Positions 13,914 through 14,545 of a stretch of 14,545 bases of DNA are shown in pieces. Each line of letters starts with the position of its first letter. Position 1 is the stretch's first letter. A model generated the notes under the pieces. It was not told where the DNA came from. It made no database searches and saw only the letters and a program-made list of their open reading frames with translations. The stretch is taken from NCBI GenBank assembly GCA_900549445.1, contig UROS01000047.1, positions 1 to 14,545 of the forward strand. The letters are read 5' to 3'. This DNA is from an uncultured Porphyromonadaceae bacterium. Its GTDB lineage: Bacteria > Bacteroidota > Bacteroidia > Bacteroidales > Muribaculaceae. Position numbers and translations under genes: made by a program.

Positions 13914-14396
13914 TCATATAAACCTTCGGATGGGGTGGATTTCAGGCATAAGTTCACTCTTTACGGCAGCCATGCATACGGCGGCGGCACTCTCGGCTTC
14001 AGAAGCCTGCTGAGTGTTGCCGCCGGCGCGCATAATCCATGCGAGAACGAGGAAAGCCACAGCCTGCTCCATGTTGCGGCGTACGATTCCGGCTTTTCCG
14101 GCACCAAAACCGCGGGGCTCGTCGATTTCCACGGTCATAATGACATCTGAGCCATCGGCAGCGGCCACTGGATCCAAAGCGGAACCGGCACCAGTTTCTC
14201 CATCGAGGTCGCATTCCCTTACCACAGGCGAAATCTTCAGACACAGGGTAGCGAATGCATTGCGAATCATAAGCCGCAGAATACCGCTGCGGTCGGGGTC
14301 AAGAACCGGCTCGCGCTTGCCTGACGACAGTTCACGGAGTGCGGCGAGCGACTGCACGGTGTCGGCCACTACATTGGTTGAAAGTGCGTAGATCAT
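13914..14396 (-). CDS. Hypothetical protein, convergent to the GH2 gene
   Basis: The protein has 160 residues, starts at ATG (complement of 14394-14396) and stops at TGA (complement of 13914-13916). I do not recognise a family. The N-terminal part is helical (IYALSTNVVADTVQSLAALRELSSGK), followed by LDPDRSGILRLMIRNAFATLCLKISPVV. The middle is low-complexity Ala/Gly/Asp. The C-terminal half (RNMEQAVAFLVLAWIMRAGG ... ESAAAVCMAAVKSEL) looks amphipathic rather than transmembrane. Codon use in this frame is ordinary for the window, and the rival plus-strand frame (14014-14391) lacks a sensible protein pattern, so the minus strand is preferred. Candidate roles such as a phage- or element-linked structural protein are only a guess. 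No -7 box was found upstream; the DNA upstream of its start contains the hairpins described at 14421-14514. Confidence 0.65.
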   Translation of the reverse strand: MIYALSTNVVADTVQSLAALRELSSGKREPVLDPDRSGILRLMIRNAFATLCLKISPVVRECDLDGETGAGSALDPVAAADGSDVIMTVEIDEPRGFGAGKAGIVRRNMEQAVAFLVLAWIMRAGGNTQQASEAESAAAVCMAAVKSELMPEIHPIRRFI

Positions 14397-14420
14397 AGAT
14401 GAAAATAGTTTTTATACGGT

Positions 14421-14455
14421 GAGGCTGTCTAACAAGTTTTGGGCAGTCTCTTTTT
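14421..14455 (+). terminator. Plus-strand terminator-like hairpin, possibly an element end
   Basis: GAGGCTGTCT (14421-14430) pairs with GGGCAGTCTC (14441-14450) through ten pairs, three of them G-T, with a 10-nt loop, then TTTTT (14451-14455). No plus-strand gene lies just upstream. The two arms resemble the GAGRCTGYC-type terminal repeats of several insertion sequences, from general recollection only. Confidence 0.5.
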
Positions 14456-14471
14456 ATGGTCTAAACAGGCT

Positions 14472-14514
14472 AAAAAAATAAGGCTTTCAAGCTGAAATTC
14501 AGCGCGAAAGCCTT
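14472..14514 (-). terminator. Minus-strand terminator hairpin at the window edge
   Basis: The outer stem AAGGCTTTC/GAAAGCCTT (14480-14488 with 14506-14514) and inner stem GCTGA/TCAGC (14491-14495 with 14499-14503, AAT loop) form a 14-pair structure with a small internal loop. Read on the minus strand it is followed by seven T residues (complement of 14472-14478), an efficient intrinsic terminator for transcription coming from the right. Confidence 0.6.
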
Positions 14515-14543
14515 TGTCATGTCATAGATTTTCAGTATATTTG
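14513..14543 (+). promoter_or_regulatory. Consensus promoter reading out of the right edge
   Basis: TTTG (14513-14516) and TATATTTG (14536-14543) are spaced by 19 bp, an exact Bacteroidetes consensus. It points to a plus-strand gene starting just beyond the window; a transposase would fit the flanking hairpins but is not visible. Confidence 0.7.
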
Positions 14544-14545
14544 TA

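Noticed and set aside
14014..14391. A 125-residue plus-strand frame opposite the minus-strand hypothetical gene
   Set aside because: Ser/Arg/Pro-rich without structure, no promoter, and codon pattern is better on the minus strand.
1..14545. CRISPR arrays, toxin-antitoxin pairs, defence systems or invertible promoter repeats
   Set aside because: No regularly spaced repeats, no small overlapping toxin-like pairs, and no long inverted repeats flanking a promoter were found.

Overview
The window looks like a chromosomal segment of a gut Bacteroidales, most likely Muribaculaceae or a close relative; this placement is an inference. Supporting signs are several Bacteroidetes-type promoters (TTTG, 19-20 bp, TAnnTTTG), starts that mostly lack Shine-Dalgarno sequences, gldE/gldD homologues, secreted proteins with Bacteroidales-type C-terminal tails, and a GC-rich codon style.

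Layout from left to right: the 3' end of a secreted protein gene (1-516) and its terminator; a tRNA-Asp(GTC) gene with its own promoter and a UUCG-capped terminator (611-819); about 400 bp of non-coding, GC-rich, partly repetitive DNA; amtB (ammonium channel) with a well-matched promoter and a structured leader, and no glnK beside it; a three-gene surface/secreted protein cassette (2806-7026: lipoprotein, small tail-domain protein, 886-residue multidomain protein) ending in a 15-bp-stem terminator; a tightly packed operon (7173-11292) of gldE, gldD, a 4'-phosphopantetheinyl transferase, a flippase-like/LPG-synthase-type membrane protein and a small single-pass membrane protein, most joined by ATGA or 11-bp overlaps; a GH2 beta-galactosidase-type enzyme (11414-13840); a convergent unknown gene on the minus strand (13914-14396); and at the right edge two back-to-back terminator-like hairpins and an outward-facing promoter, which may be the end of an inserted element.

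The most notable lesion is an in-frame TAG that splits gldE inside its conserved LEDVLE(E)IVGDI segment. The same frame carries on for 114 codons of well-conserved CorC/HlyC domain, so this is a very recent mutation, a sequencing error, readthrough, or reinitiation at a GTG 3 nt downstream of the stop. No other gene whose end lies in the window stops with TAG. Other curiosities are a 13-bp perfect tandem repeat inside the phosphopantetheinyl transferase, an eight-G tract where the -33 element of the lipoprotein promoter should lie, and the insulated right edge. I found no CRISPR array, toxin-antitoxin pair, defence cluster or clearly new multi-gene system. The surface-protein cassette is the best candidate for undescribed function.
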